A DNA stretch of 64,000 nt from contig VZSF01007311.1 of the NCBI GenBank assembly GCA_013398295.1, positions 480,157 to 544,156 on the forward strand, in the 5' to 3' direction. Numbering within the stretch: the first letter of the stretch is position 1; each line of letters starts with the position of its first letter. The DNA is from Chionis minor. Its lineage: Eukaryota; Chordata; Aves; Charadriiformes; Chionididae. This document shows, in pieces, positions 53,201-57,640 of this stretch. Under the pieces are notes generated by a model. It did not search any database. It saw nothing but the letters and a program-made list of their open reading frames with translations, and was not told the DNA's origin. The translations under genes were made by a program, and so were the position numbers.

Positions 53201-56200
53201 TCAATTCTCATGTTTACATAAAGCCATCTCCCTAGGCCAACTGTTGTTGACATTACTTTGACATTACAAGTTATTTGCATCAGATTTGAGAGAAATAAAA
53301 GCCCCAGTTTCATTTTTGATCCCCCTAATTAATGTTATTCAGTAAGTTTTTAAATGCGCAAAACTTTTAGATTCTCGATGTAAAACTGCTGACTCATGGT
53401 TTGCTTTTCTACCTTTTTTTTTTTTTTNCCCGAATGTATATGATTTCAATCTACTGTTTTCCTAAGGGCTGTTACCTAAGTGGAATTGAGCTGCTCTGGT
53501 GTCAAAGTTCTCAGTGGTAGAAATTTTGAGGAGGAGACATGATATTACCAGAGTTCGTGAAGAATAGCATTTTTTTTAAAAAGGGATTCGGTTTCTTTTT
53601 TCTACCTAACTATTTGTTGTAATATGCAATTGTCTTGTCATGTTATTTATGAGAAATCCAAAAAAACCCTATGTTGTAAGTTTAGTGATTCTGGGAAAAG
53701 ATAGTCTAAATGTAAACAAAGTTTACTGACTTCAGTGTAGTTTCAAAGTGGGAAGATAAGCTGAATACTACTGGAAGATGTAACAGGTCCACAATCACCA
53801 TCTTTTCAGAAACTGAAATCATTGTTTGTGAGTGCTTACAACCCTACTAACTAGGAAGATGAAATTATATCCCGCTTAGTTTTCATTCTTTGGATGATAA
53901 AGTAAAAAATTGTGCTTTCTCTGTCATTACACTTTTTTCCTTTTTGTTTCTTACTCCTTGTGTTTTTGAATATCAAGAGCACATCTTCTGAGCACACAGT
54001 TCAATTAACCTTAGCCAGGGCAGAATCTGTTGTCTCTGTTGCCTCGCTAGATCCTCTGTGTTCTCTCGACAGGAGTTCTCTGCAGTCCAATCCAGATGCT
54101 TTTATCTGACTGTGATAAATTTTTTTCTAGAGACATTCTGTCTGTTTTCTGCAGGTACAATGAAAGTAGCCCTGAAAATAGCTTAACATGCACACCTAAG
54201 CATTAGAAAAGTTACAGCTGGGTGAGATGACTCACCACCCTTACCATCATATTTTTTCATGTCCAAATATTCAAAATCTTAGAATATTTTCTGTAATTTT
54301 ACTTAAAATCCAGAGAAAAGTCTCTGCTAACAGAAACCACTTTAACATTGCAGATGCACATTTAGATATACTGCTTTTGAATATTTCTCTAAACACATTA
54401 CTTTCAGACATTCAAAATCAGAGCTTCACATAGTAGTGATTGCTGTATAATTTGGTAAGTCAGCTGACCTACCAATCCCTGCTGTAATTTTTTCCTAGTG
54501 AATATTTTTCTTTTTACTATTCCTTCTAACAATGTAAGGCATAACTATATTGACTTTGGAGGTAGACAAGCTTAGCTACCTTTGAGTTTTTGGAGAATTT
54601 TCAGTCAAAAGACTTCATACACAATTAAAAAAAATATTTCCCATGTCTTTGTGGGGAAATATTGGTCAAAATGAATGAAACATAATCCGACCTTTTGCTA
54701 GAGGGGATAAATTTATCAAAAATATGGAAGAGCACAGGCTCAGTTTGGAAGCAGAAGTCAAACTTTTAGAGGCAATTGTAACGATGATAAACCTACGCAG
54801 ATGGAATAATGGGTGTCTGAAAAAAAGTATGAGATTAGAAAAGCAGCCTTTTCTCAAAGTAAATAGAATTCTGTAGGTAACAAAAGCAATACTGCATGAG
54901 CAGAGGAGATCTGATCAACCATAATGAGACAAATTTCGTAAAAGGGCGACATACCCATAGTTTTGGGGGTTTTTTAATTGCGTAGAAGAAAAAATGCTTT
55001 CAAGTATGTGAAGGAGAAAGAGAAAACTGATAAAAGATGCAAAATCTTTGATGCAGGATACAAAAAAATATTGATGGAATCAAGGATTAGTAAGGAATAG
55101 AAAGTGAGGAATAACCTGTTTCCATGCCACCAACCTTTACGTGAAGAGCAGTAGCTGATGGTGAAAATGAACTTTTTAATATTGCTGCCCAGAGGGTGAT
55201 CTGGACTCAACTGATGCTAACAGTTAAAGTCCTAATTCTCCTTTCCTGTCAGTGGAAAGGTAGGCATCTCTCATGAAAGATATATGTTAGTGGCCATCAT
55301 AAAATGGCTTAACTAACCTCTTGCTCCTTGACTGTAAAGGAACAAAAAGTGACAACATACCTGCCTTTGGCACTTCAGGTATCTAAATTTGGGCAGGGTG
55401 AATATAGTCATTTTTAAGAATGCAGCTTCTCAGCATGACTAATTTGAGATGCTAAAATCTAATTTATAAGAAAGCAATCTATAAGGTTATGGATTGAAAT
55501 GCAACTAGCATGTCAACTTATGAGTATTATTTGTGTCATGATTATTTTGTTATTATTTATGGCCTTGATGCTACCAAAAAAGTGGATTATCTTTATTCAA
55601 GCTGTAAAGCTGATGGTTTTTTTGTTCATAACTACCTAAATTTCCATTTTTTTCCCTTTCAGCTGTGGCTGCAGCTGTCATTTTTCCGCAGCAATGAAGG
55701 AAAGAATATCCCTTTTTTATTTGAGTACTCCTGAAATTGAGACATCTGAAAATCAAATTTAAGGTTTTTGTCAATGGCAATGCATAAACTCCATTGACTT
55801 ATTTTGGTATTCTAAGATGTTGATGATATTTCCTTCCAGTCAAAGAAGGAAAAAAGCCATAGTTTGTTCACCAAGTAGTAAGAAGCTGTCATATTAAACT
55901 GCAAAGGATTGTAAATAACAAGGGTTCCATGGGGCTGGTAGGGTTGGTTGGTTGGTTGTTTGGTTGTTTTTCAAGTCAAACAGCAATAGGTATTTATACA
56001 GAAAATGCTTTTTTTTATTCATAGGATGGAATGCGTCCTCTCAGCAGCAGTCGAGCTGTGGAAAGCAGCAACAGTAAATCAAAGACAGAGTTGGGTGTTT
56101 CAAGGGTTAAATCTTTTCTTCCTGTTCCTAGAAGTAAAGTCACCCAGCCTTCGCAGAATACTAAAAAAAGCAGCAGCAGTAATACAAGGCAAATAGAGGC

Positions 56201-56267
56201 AGATAACACAAAAAGAGAGATTTGGAATTTGCACAAAAAAGAACAAATAGAAAAATCTAATAAATAA
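2046..56267 (+). CDS. CTTNBP2: CTTNBP2, cortactin-binding protein 2 (5' partial, 21 exons)
   Basis: Joined coding region of 21 exons, 1601 codons plus stop, lacking only exon 1. CTTNBP2 is known as a neuronal actin- and microtubule-associated scaffold. It binds the SH3 domain of cortactin, supports dendritic spines and joins the striatin-PP2A (STRIPAK) complexes. Order seen, numbered from the first residue in the window: CortBP2 coiled coil about 1-215; Ser/Pro/Thr-rich region about 215-630 with [10 protein letters not shown] at 483-492; ankyrin repeats about 649-905; NAV-like degenerate AAA+ module about 906-1232; conserved C-terminal region and basic tail to 1601. All introns are GT-AG and phases are consistent throughout. 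The paralogue CTTNBP2NL lacks ankyrin repeats, so their presence settles the identity. There are no frameshifts or internal stops. Identity comes from recalled family sequences, not a search. Confidence 0.97.
2806..2822. repeat. (GGTT)n microsatellite
   Basis: Four GGTT units in intron 2, a perfect short run with no sign of function. Confidence 0.8.
4419..4481. repeat. 24-bp direct repeat, period 39
   Basis: A 24-bp segment (CCTCCTTCTCTAAATGTGTG plus ATGC) occurs at 4419-4442 and again, identical, at 4458-4481. This is one tandem duplication of a 39-bp unit whose remaining 15 bp differ between copies. Confidence 0.85.
4979..5440 (-). mobile_element. Old CR1 LINE 3' fragment
   Basis: Read on the plus strand it follows the order of a reverse-complemented avian CR1 3' end: GGTTGGAAGAGG at the left edge, a CTTAAAGCAG segment, an AACTTTTTTCCAAG segment, a TTGCTATTAGATCACCTCTG segment, then ACTAAGCAAGCCAAGTTCCC and GGGCCTTTGCTGG. 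Divergence is high and no frame survives, so this is an ancient copy. The right edge is uncertain by about 50 bp. Confidence 0.65.
8318..9980 (+). CDS. CTTNBP2: CTTNBP2 exon 3 (large exon)
   Basis: 1663 nt, phase 0 in, one base of a Gly codon out, residues 76-630. The first 140 or so residues complete the CortBP2 coiled coil ([20 protein letters not shown], then [19 protein letters not shown]). The VACQTD block follows, then a long Ser/Thr/Pro/Asn-rich disordered stretch with the conserved [12 protein letters not shown] and [20 protein letters not shown] segments. The proline motif [10 protein letters not shown] is at 9539-9568, and this region is where cortactin SH3 binding is assigned in the family. 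A second motif, QLPPKP, lies nearer the end. The donor is GTAAAG at 9981. The frame stays open for 38 nt beyond the donor (see the readthrough entry). Confidence 0.97.
9981..10018 (+). CDS. CTTNBP2: Possible readthrough C-terminus of a short CTTNBP2 isoform
   Basis: If the exon 3 donor is not used, the frame continues through the first 38 nt of intron 3 and adds [11 protein letters not shown] before a TAA at 10016-10018. The product would keep the coiled coil and proline-rich region and lack the ankyrin and AAA-like parts. Short, ankyrin-less CTTNBP2 forms are known from rodent brain, but I cannot show that this exact end is used. An ATTAAA at 10265 followed by a GU-rich run could end such an mRNA. 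Confidence 0.4.
10265..10325 (+). terminator. CTTNBP2: Candidate intronic poly(A) site
   Basis: ATTAAA at 10265-10270 is followed 11 nt later by a long T/G run (TTTTGTTTGGG, then GGGAGGGTTGGGGG), the arrangement of a hexamer plus GU-rich downstream element. It lies about 250 nt after the in-frame stop of the exon 3 readthrough. The signal is plausible but unproven. Confidence 0.35.
12510..12770. promoter_or_regulatory. Candidate conserved non-coding element in intron 3
   Basis: A complex, non-repetitive stretch with several CpGs in an AT-rich intron: AATCAGAGCGCTGATT, TTACGTG, TTAACGTGGCGATACC, then TCATTAATGTTGAACAG and ATTTATGGCCTGATTC. Homeodomain-type ATTA cores and the lack of low-complexity sequence resemble deeply conserved enhancers near neural genes. 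This is judged from texture only, without an alignment. Confidence 0.35.
15619..15822 (+). CDS. CTTNBP2: CTTNBP2 exon 4 (ankyrin repeats 1-2)
   Basis: 204 nt, entering with two bases of a Gly codon and leaving one base. It encodes [13 protein letters not shown] and the first ankyrin repeat ([20 protein letters not shown], then [27 protein letters not shown]). The TLLHQAA and SALYSAA blocks are the usual ankyrin TPLHxAA positions. The donor is GTAAGC. Confidence 0.97.
18116..18235 (-). mobile_element. CR1 LINE 3' end fragment
   Basis: Plus-strand AGAATCATAGAATCATTTAG followed by GTTGGAAAAGAGCCTTAAG and ATCATCGAATCCAACC is the reverse complement of the conserved CR1 3' end with its octamer tail at the left, so the element points to the minus strand. 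Recognisable sequence fades after about 18180, giving a short, strongly 5'-truncated copy. Confidence 0.8.
20232..20290. repeat. A/C-rich low-complexity tract
   Basis: A run of A-blocks separated by CC or CCC, a common kind of low-complexity sequence in bird introns. No gene content. Confidence 0.8.
21335..21434 (+). CDS. CTTNBP2: CTTNBP2 exon 5 (ankyrin)
   Basis: 100 nt, two bases in and two bases out. It encodes [19 protein letters not shown] then [13 protein letters not shown], finishing one ankyrin repeat and starting the next. It is bounded by TTATAG and GTAAGT. Confidence 0.97.
22205..22290 (-). mobile_element. Possible very old CR1/L3-like 3' fragment
   Basis: ATCACAGAATCGTAG, AAAGTTGGAAGAAAATACTAG and ATAACCATTTCCAGAGCATCC keep the spacing of a degraded LINE 3' end (AGAATC, GTTGGAA, then a CCA-rich block). 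Similarity is weak and no boundary is clear. Confidence 0.3.
22634..22900 (-). mobile_element. LTR fragment with an inverted copy of its own end
   Basis: The segment at 22634-22674 is, apart from two bases, the reverse complement of 22860-22900. Inward the similarity continues (22678-22701 against about 22813-22836) with about 25 bp missing from the left arm. The spacer at 22702-22811 reads as the interior of the minus-oriented element. The terminal GGTTTTGGCTG and TAGAGTTAATTTTCTTC blocks resemble a dispersed avian endogenous-retrovirus LTR that I recall but cannot name with certainty. No coding sequence is present. A palindromic MITE is the alternative reading. Confidence 0.6.
22921..22957. 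repeat. T-rich tract with C interruptions
   Basis: Nearly pure T with a few C residues, directly right of the LTR piece. It could be a remnant tail or simple expansion. Confidence 0.7.
25350..25500 (+). CDS. CTTNBP2: CTTNBP2 exon 6 (ankyrin)
   Basis: 151 nt, one base in, phase 0 out. It encodes [40 protein letters not shown] and [10 protein letters not shown], one full ankyrin repeat with TPLYLAC at the canonical site. The donor is GTAAGT. Confidence 0.97.
25501..26598 (+). other. CTTNBP2: Intron 6 of CTTNBP2
   Basis: About 1.1 kb, AT-rich, with a short (AT)8 run at 25938-25953 and a T-run near 26132. No other recognisable content. The acceptor is TTTTTTTCAG. Confidence 0.85.
26599..26853 (+). 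CDS. CTTNBP2: CTTNBP2 exon 7 (ankyrin, with inter-repeat insert)
   Basis: 255 nt, phase 0 both ends, residues 782-866. It opens with [20 protein letters not shown] and ends with [15 protein letters not shown], two ankyrin repeats separated by an acidic, poorly ordered insert (about 45 residues from [10 protein letters not shown] to RVKPV). The insert varies more than the flanking repeats compared with the recalled human sequence. The donor is the slightly unusual GTCAGT. Confidence 0.97.
26854..29839 (+). other. CTTNBP2: Intron 7 of CTTNBP2
   Basis: About 3.0 kb. It has a short G-rich run at about 27249-27268 and T-runs near 27495 and 28553. No repeat family or exon was recognised. The acceptor is CCTTTGCAG ending at 29839. 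Confidence 0.8.
29840..29957 (+). CDS. CTTNBP2: CTTNBP2 exon 8 (last ankyrin unit)
   Basis: 118 nt, phase 0 in, one base out. It encodes [39 protein letters not shown], closing the ankyrin array with the degenerate final repeat. The donor GTAAGT at 29958 sits in AAGTAAGTAAA. Confidence 0.97.
29958..32401 (+). other. CTTNBP2: Intron 8 of CTTNBP2
   Basis: About 2.4 kb without recognisable repeats. There is a short C-rich run near 31067-31080 in an otherwise AT-rich intron. The acceptor is TTTTTTTCAACAG ending at 32401. Confidence 0.8.
32402..32677 (+). CDS. CTTNBP2: CTTNBP2 exon 9 (linker to the AAA-like module)
   Basis: 276 nt, two bases in, one out, residues 906-998. It encodes [20 protein letters not shown], then [20 protein letters not shown], and ends in [17 protein letters not shown]. 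The TSWDDF and IGLSASSI segments correspond in order and spacing to the region just before the AAA+ core of neuron navigator proteins, as I remember those sequences. Function of this segment is unknown. The donor is GTATCA. Confidence 0.96.
32678..33518 (+). other. CTTNBP2: Intron 9 of CTTNBP2
   Basis: 841 bp, AT-rich, with an A5-G8 stretch at its start (32706-32719) and no recognisable element. The acceptor is TTTAACAG ending at 33518. Confidence 0.85.
33519..33614 (+). CDS. CTTNBP2: CTTNBP2 exon 10
   Basis: 96 nt, two bases in, one out, residues 998-1030. It encodes [20 protein letters not shown] then [12 protein letters not shown]. The final hydrophobic strand corresponds to the strand that precedes the AAA+ core in the NAV comparison. 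The intron that follows begins with a 14-bp tandem repeat which copies the donor site. Confidence 0.96.
33615..33653 (+). repeat. 14-bp tandem repeat covering the exon 10 donor
   Basis: GTAATTTTCAATTC is present twice head-to-tail (33615-33628 and 33629-33642), then a third partial copy with G changed to A (ATAATTTTCAG, 33643-33653). The first copy carries the real donor, so the second carries an identical GTAATT 14 nt downstream. Confidence 0.9.
34044..34123 (+). CDS. CTTNBP2: CTTNBP2 exon 11
   Basis: 80 nt, two bases in, phase 0 out, residues 1030-1056. It encodes [20 protein letters not shown] then QNYLRL. In the NAV comparison this is the helix that leads into the P-loop strand (a TLI-type entry followed by an amphipathic helix). 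Introns on either side have ordinary GTAATT/AAAG and GTAAGT/GTAG ends. Confidence 0.96.
34124..35264 (+). other. CTTNBP2: Intron 11 of CTTNBP2
   Basis: 1141 bp, very AT-rich, including a (TA)n stretch at about 34502-34512. Nothing else recognised. The acceptor is CTGTCTGTAG ending at 35264. Confidence 0.85.
35265..35351 (+). CDS. CTTNBP2: CTTNBP2 exon 12 (degenerate P-loop)
   Basis: 87 nt, phase 0 both ends, residues 1057-1085. It encodes [20 protein letters not shown] then AYQIAACMK. The strand VIFHGPEG followed by a helix is the shape of a Walker A motif, but the positions that should be Gly-Lys-Ser/Thr read Ser-Leu-Gln-Asp (GPEGSLQD at 35295-35318), so nucleotide binding by this loop is unlikely. 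Confidence 0.96.
35352..35434 (+). other. CTTNBP2: Intron 12 of CTTNBP2 (83 bp)
   Basis: A very short intron, from GTATTA at 35352 to TTTTCAACACAG ending at 35434. It is far smaller than the other introns of the gene and close to the practical minimum for vertebrates. Confidence 0.95.
35435..35534 (+). CDS. CTTNBP2: CTTNBP2 exon 13
   Basis: 100 nt, phase 0 in, one base out, residues 1086-1119. It encodes [20 protein letters not shown] then [13 protein letters not shown]. In the AAA+ comparison this spans strand 2 and the following helix that lead to Walker B. The donor is GTAAGG. Confidence 0.96.
36376..36396. repeat. A21 homopolymer
   Basis: Uninterrupted A run in intron 13. No retroposed gene body was recognised to its left, so it is called simple sequence. 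Confidence 0.85.
36535..36595. repeat. AT-rich low-complexity tract
   Basis: Irregular TATAATATTAATATAAAA-type sequence, almost free of G and C. Confidence 0.75.
38695..38774. repeat. Perfect 40-bp tandem duplication
   Basis: The 40-bp unit beginning ATTGTTTGATTTTATGCTTC and ending GGAACATATTATAC occurs at 38695-38734 and again at 38735-38774 with no difference. Identity implies a recent event or an assembly duplicate. Confidence 0.95.
38920..39072 (+). CDS. CTTNBP2: CTTNBP2 exon 14 (Walker B-like)
   Basis: 153 nt, two bases in, one out, residues 1119-1170. It encodes [50 protein letters not shown]. The hydrophobic strand ending in Glu-Asn (IVILEN, 38964-38981) occupies the Walker B position, where active AAA+ proteins have two acidic residues. 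It is followed by a helix as expected. The donor is GTATTT. Confidence 0.96.
39339..39526 (+). CDS. CTTNBP2: CTTNBP2 exon 15 (sensor-1 and C-terminal AAA-like helices)
   Basis: 188 nt, two bases in, phase 0 out, residues 1170-1232. It encodes [20 protein letters not shown], then [20 protein letters not shown] and [18 protein letters not shown] sits at the sensor-1 strand. The HFRW and FLRRKV blocks match the end of the NAV AAA+ core in order and spacing. The donor is GTAAGA. Confidence 0.96.
39527..42427 (+). other. CTTNBP2: Intron 15 of CTTNBP2
   Basis: About 2.9 kb. A possible MIR-like remnant lies at about 40380-40470. The rest has no recognisable family. The acceptor is TTTCTGCAG ending at 42427. 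Confidence 0.8.
40380..40470 (+). mobile_element. Possible MIR-like SINE remnant
   Basis: CCTGTGCCACAGTTCTCATC followed by TATAAAA resembles the conserved MIR core (CTGTGCCTCAG, CTCATCTGTAAAA), with a matching upstream CTTGG block. It is short, diverged and could be chance. Confidence 0.3.
42428..42606 (+). CDS. CTTNBP2: CTTNBP2 exon 16
   Basis: 179 nt, phase 0 in, two bases out, residues 1233-1292. It encodes [60 protein letters not shown]. It is cysteine-containing and highly conserved with the recalled human sequence. It would correspond to the lid-like helical part after the AAA+ core. The donor is GTAAGA. Confidence 0.96.
42607..46124 (+). other. CTTNBP2: Intron 16 of CTTNBP2
   Basis: About 3.5 kb. 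It contains a complex stretch at about 43960-44350 that looks like a regulatory element and includes a 16-bp palindrome. The rest is AT-rich, with an A-run near 45273. The acceptor is TGTGTGCCTACAG ending at 46124. Confidence 0.8.
43960..44350. promoter_or_regulatory. Candidate conserved enhancer in intron 16
   Basis: A non-repetitive stretch with homeodomain-type sites (TTTAATTAGCAG, TCTAATTAACC), an AP-1 site TGAGTCA at 44176-44182, and a perfect 16-bp palindrome around an E-box CAGCTG at 44201-44216, all within about 180 bp. The cluster and texture suggest an enhancer. Neither conservation nor activity can be shown from one sequence. Confidence 0.4.
46125..46330 (+). CDS. CTTNBP2: CTTNBP2 exon 17
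   Basis: 206 nt, one base in, one out, residues 1292-1361. It encodes [20 protein letters not shown] then [48 protein letters not shown]. Two amphipathic helices flank a basic, Gln-rich linker. The donor is GTAACA. Confidence 0.96.
46557..46742 (+). CDS. CTTNBP2: CTTNBP2 exon 18
   Basis: 186 nt, two bases in, one out, residues 1361-1423. It encodes [20 protein letters not shown] then [20 protein letters not shown], a basic Ser-rich segment ending WNKQETNIE. The intron before it (46331-46556) is only 226 bp. The donor is GTAAAG. Confidence 0.96.
46932..46946. repeat. G15 homopolymer
   Basis: Fifteen consecutive G residues on the coding strand of intron 18, followed by TGTG. Confidence 0.9.
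47445..48732 (-). mobile_element. CR1 LINE, 5'-truncated, open RT frame
   Basis: Non-LTR retrotransposon in antisense to CTTNBP2. The left edge carries three TCATAGAA-type octamers and the conserved CR1 3' end. The right edge at about 48732 is the 5' truncation point. About 1.29 kb is kept: the C-terminal part of ORF2 from the [10 protein letters not shown] motif through the reverse-transcriptase palm to the stop, plus a 3' UTR of about 95 bp. Absence of stops or frameshifts marks it as younger than the other CR1 copies here. Confidence 0.95.
47541..48725 (-). CDS. CR1 ORF2 fragment, reverse transcriptase (C-terminal part)
   Basis: 394 codons open on the minus strand, the C-terminal portion of a CR1 ORF2 protein. 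Visible in order: [26 protein letters not shown] (RT domain with one catalytic Asp), [27 protein letters not shown] (the FADD catalytic pair, 48333-48344), then [13 protein letters not shown] and the conserved CR1 end [19 protein letters not shown]. The endonuclease and N-terminal RT are missing through truncation. The ATG at the start is incidental. The element cannot mobilise itself and probably has no own promoter. Confidence 0.9.
   Translation of the reverse strand: MIGDGQHGFTKGKSCLTNLMAFYDTATNLVDKGRATDVIYLDLSKAFDTVPHDILVSKLESHGFDEWTTRWIRNWLDGRTQRVVVNGSMSMWQPVTSGVPQGSVLGPVLFNIFVGDMDSGIECTLSKFADDTKLGGAVDTLEGRDAIQRDLDRLERWANANGMKFNQAKCRVLHLGRGNPRHKYRLGREWLESSPEEKDLGVLMDEKLNMSRQCALAAQKANRILGCIKRSVASRAREVILPLYSALVRPHLEYCVQLWSPQHRKDMELLEQVQRRATKMIRGMEHLSYEDRLRELGLFSLEKRRLRGDLIAAFQYLKGAYRRAGEGLFVRKSSDRTRGNGFKLEEGRFRLDIRKKFFTVRVVRHWNRLPREVVEAPSLEVFKARLDGALSNRL
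49856..49916 (+). CDS. CTTNBP2: CTTNBP2 exon 19 (61 nt)
   Basis: The smallest exon, two bases in and two out, residues 1423-1443. It encodes [19 protein letters not shown]. It is less conserved than its neighbours against recalled human sequence but phase-compatible on both sides. Skipping it would shift the frame (61 is not a multiple of 3). Confidence 0.93.
49917..50803 (+). other. CTTNBP2: Intron 19 of CTTNBP2
   Basis: 887 bp, AT-rich, ending with a (TTG)n run at 50772-50790 just before the acceptor TAAACCAG. No other content recognised. Confidence 0.85.
50804..50936 (+). CDS. CTTNBP2: CTTNBP2 exon 20
   Basis: 133 nt, one base in, phase 0 out, residues 1443-1487. It encodes [44 protein letters not shown]. 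The acidic [20 protein letters not shown] block is the most recognisable C-terminal signature of the family. The donor is GTAAAC. Confidence 0.97.
50937..52878 (+). other. CTTNBP2: Intron 20 of CTTNBP2
   Basis: About 1.9 kb. The last 0.5 kb (about 52330-52810) is unusually complex and is listed as a candidate conserved element. Nothing else recognised. The acceptor is TATCTTTTTTAG ending at 52878. Confidence 0.85.
52330..52810. promoter_or_regulatory. Candidate conserved non-coding element before exon 21
   Basis: About 480 bp of balanced, non-repetitive sequence with scattered CpGs in an AT-rich intron. It includes GAGATGACGTAC (a CRE-like site), TGAATCAGATCAGCCTGCCC, TTGCACGGTCACCAGC, CCCGTAAGCGCCGCTG and TTTATGCATTGCATTGCAT (Oct-type overlap). 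The length and texture are those of deeply conserved enhancers. No alignment is available to confirm it. Confidence 0.4.
52879..52980 (+). CDS. CTTNBP2: CTTNBP2 exon 21
   Basis: 102 nt, phase 0 both ends, residues 1488-1521. It encodes [20 protein letters not shown] then [14 protein letters not shown]. It could be skipped without a frameshift. The middle is more divergent from mammals than the flanking exons. The donor is GTAGGT. Confidence 0.96.
53414..53428. other. T14 run ending in an undetermined base
   Basis: The only ambiguous base of the window (N at 53428) follows 14 T residues, the usual signature of homopolymer sequencing uncertainty or a collapsed gap. Confidence 0.9.
55941..55966. 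repeat. (GGTT)n-type simple repeat
   Basis: GGTT units with one GTTT interruption, about 60 bp before the last exon. It is the same unit as the run in intron 2. Confidence 0.8.
56025..56267 (+). CDS. CTTNBP2: CTTNBP2 exon 22 (C-terminus and stop)
   Basis: Phase 0 in, 80 codons and TAA at 56265-56267, residues 1522-1601. It encodes a variable start [15 protein letters not shown] and then the conserved tail [40 protein letters not shown], and ends [11 protein letters not shown]. Basic and Ser-rich, with no domain. Two AATAAA hexamers overlap the stop codon. Confidence 0.97.
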   Translation, partial: DGMRPLSSSRAVESSNSKSKTELGVSRVKSFLPVPRSKVTQPSQNTKKSSSSNTRQIEADNTKREIWNLHKKEQIEKSNK

Positions 56268-56333
56268 ACCTGCCTACCATACAATTTTCTGTGTTCATAT
56301 AATCTCTATTGCAAAGAACCAAGTACTCAAATA

Positions 56334-56568
56334 TGTAAATATTTTTTTAAAATGAACTGTTTCCCTGTAATGTAAAGTTTGTACAGGACCACAGTTTTAT
56401 TTCTATGTAAATCAGCTGGAAATTATATTGATTTAAACTTCAGAAATGGGCAGTGTTGCCACCTTCACAGATGGGGTTTTTTCTTCTTTTATTATAAAAT
56501 TTACTCGTTTAAATGATAATATTCAGGGGTATTACCACAGGATTCTGTTTGTGTATATACTGTACATA
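56334..56568 (+). promoter_or_regulatory. Three Pumilio response elements in the 3' UTR
   Basis: TGTAAATA at 56334-56341, TGTATATA at 56552-56559 and TGTACATA at 56561-56568 all fit UGUAHAUA, the PUM1/PUM2 consensus. The last two are one base apart. Pumilio represses or localises many neuronal mRNAs, which would fit a spine protein. This is prediction from motif only. Confidence 0.5.
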
Positions 56569-56902
56569 AATATATTCTATTAAGTTCATGTGTTAAACTG
56601 CATTCTGATGAGTTGCACAATATGTACAGCAATGGCTTAAAGCTATTGTACATGCATTTTAAAGACATGTTTTTATCTTCACTTAATGAAAAATTAATGG
56701 AATGTGGCAATAACTAAAATGATTGGAAATGCAGATCAATTACTTTCAGCTACAAGCCATATTAAATACTTTGATTTTCCCATCATCTGCCTGCTGAAAT
56801 GTGATTTTGTTTCTCCCAAGCTTCTCTTCATCTAAAACGTCGTGAATTTCCGTTACAACTTTTATCTTTTAAAAAAGGAAAGAGATTGAGAAATTAAAAT
56901 GC

Positions 56903-56908
56903 AATAAA
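56903..56908 (+). terminator. CTTNBP2: Proximal poly(A) signal AATAAA
   Basis: Canonical hexamer 636 nt after the stop, followed by TTATTTTTCTCAG and only weak GU content. It would give a 3' UTR of about 0.65 kb. Confidence 0.45.
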
Positions 56909-57234
56909 AGTTATTTTTCTCAGACTCTTATTCTTTGATAGAATTGAAGAAAACGTGATCATTTATTAACTTTGTTTTTCTTGTATACTGTAAAAACTTT
57001 TCTATACTTCAGTAGTGTTTTAAAGTATCTGAGAAATAATAGTGTTTTACAGAAGCAGATTTTACTGAAAAGGGATTTGAGCACAAGCTTAACTACAGTA
57101 TTATCAGAGATAATGTAGTAGCGATAACATGAGTTACTATGTAATTATCCATTTCTATTGTGGATTTAAGATGTAATTGCTGTGAAATGATACTTGACTT
57201 GCAGTAAAAATTAAGTCTTTTTCGTTCCACACCC

Positions 57235-57500
57235 CCCTTTCCCCCCCCCAGTACAGAGGTAGATCATGTTCTCACGACAGGAGCGTTTCTACGAAGGGAT
57301 TGTTTCCGCGGGCTCTCCTTACGGAGCTACAGTTACATCCTTGTGAACTGTAAGGAGGTGGAAGCGCTCCCTGTCTCGGTACCTCATCCGGGAGGCAGAG
57401 GGGAGTGCAGTTGTCTTGAGATCGGACTTAGTTGCCTTCCGATGGCTCTCAGCAGTCGGCTTTGAGAGCTATGGACAGTAACATGGTCCTGCCTATAAGT
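57235..57500. other. CpG-rich block near the 3' end of CTTNBP2
   Basis: After a run of C residues the sequence changes to GC-rich with many CpGs (TTTCCGCGGG, TTACGGAG, GAAGCGCTCC, TCATCCGGGAGG, GATCGGAC, TTCCGATGG, AGTCGGC). It contains an 8-bp stem, CTCCTTAC at 57315-57322 with GTAAGGAG at 57350-57357. It lies before the distal poly(A) signal. Function unknown. Confidence 0.5.
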
Positions 57501-57607
57501 TCCAAAGTAGCATTTTTCTCAAGAAAAGCCTGGATGAGGAAAGGATTACCTAACTGTTTCCTGACACTTCACCTTTATATGTAAAACAGTCATCCCAGAT
57601 TCATGTC

Positions 57608-57613
57608 AATAAA
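57608..57613 (+). terminator. CTTNBP2: Distal poly(A) signal AATAAA
   Basis: Canonical hexamer followed within 20-40 nt by a GU-rich run (TTGTCTGTCTTGCTGTTTGC, then ATGTGTGTC), the stronger of the two poly(A) sites after the stop. It would give a 3' UTR of about 1.37 kb. Confidence 0.6.
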
Positions 57614-57640
57614 ATTTTTGTATTGCATATTGTCTGTCTT

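Larger units (their letters stand above)
52981..56024 (+). other. CTTNBP2: Intron 21 of CTTNBP2
   Basis: About 3.0 kb. It contains one undetermined base (N) at 53428 after a T14 run and a (GGTT)n-type stretch at 55941-55966. No recognised element. The acceptor is TTTTATTCATAG ending at 56024. Confidence 0.85.
56268..57640 (+). other. CTTNBP2: CTTNBP2 3' UTR (inferred extent)
   Basis: AT-rich sequence after the stop with poly(A) hexamers at 56903 and 57608. Three Pumilio-type UGUAHAUA sites lie at 56334, 56552 and 56561. A CpG-rich block at about 57235-57500 falls inside if the distal site is used. The end is placed about 25 nt past the distal hexamer, without transcript data. Confidence 0.65.
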
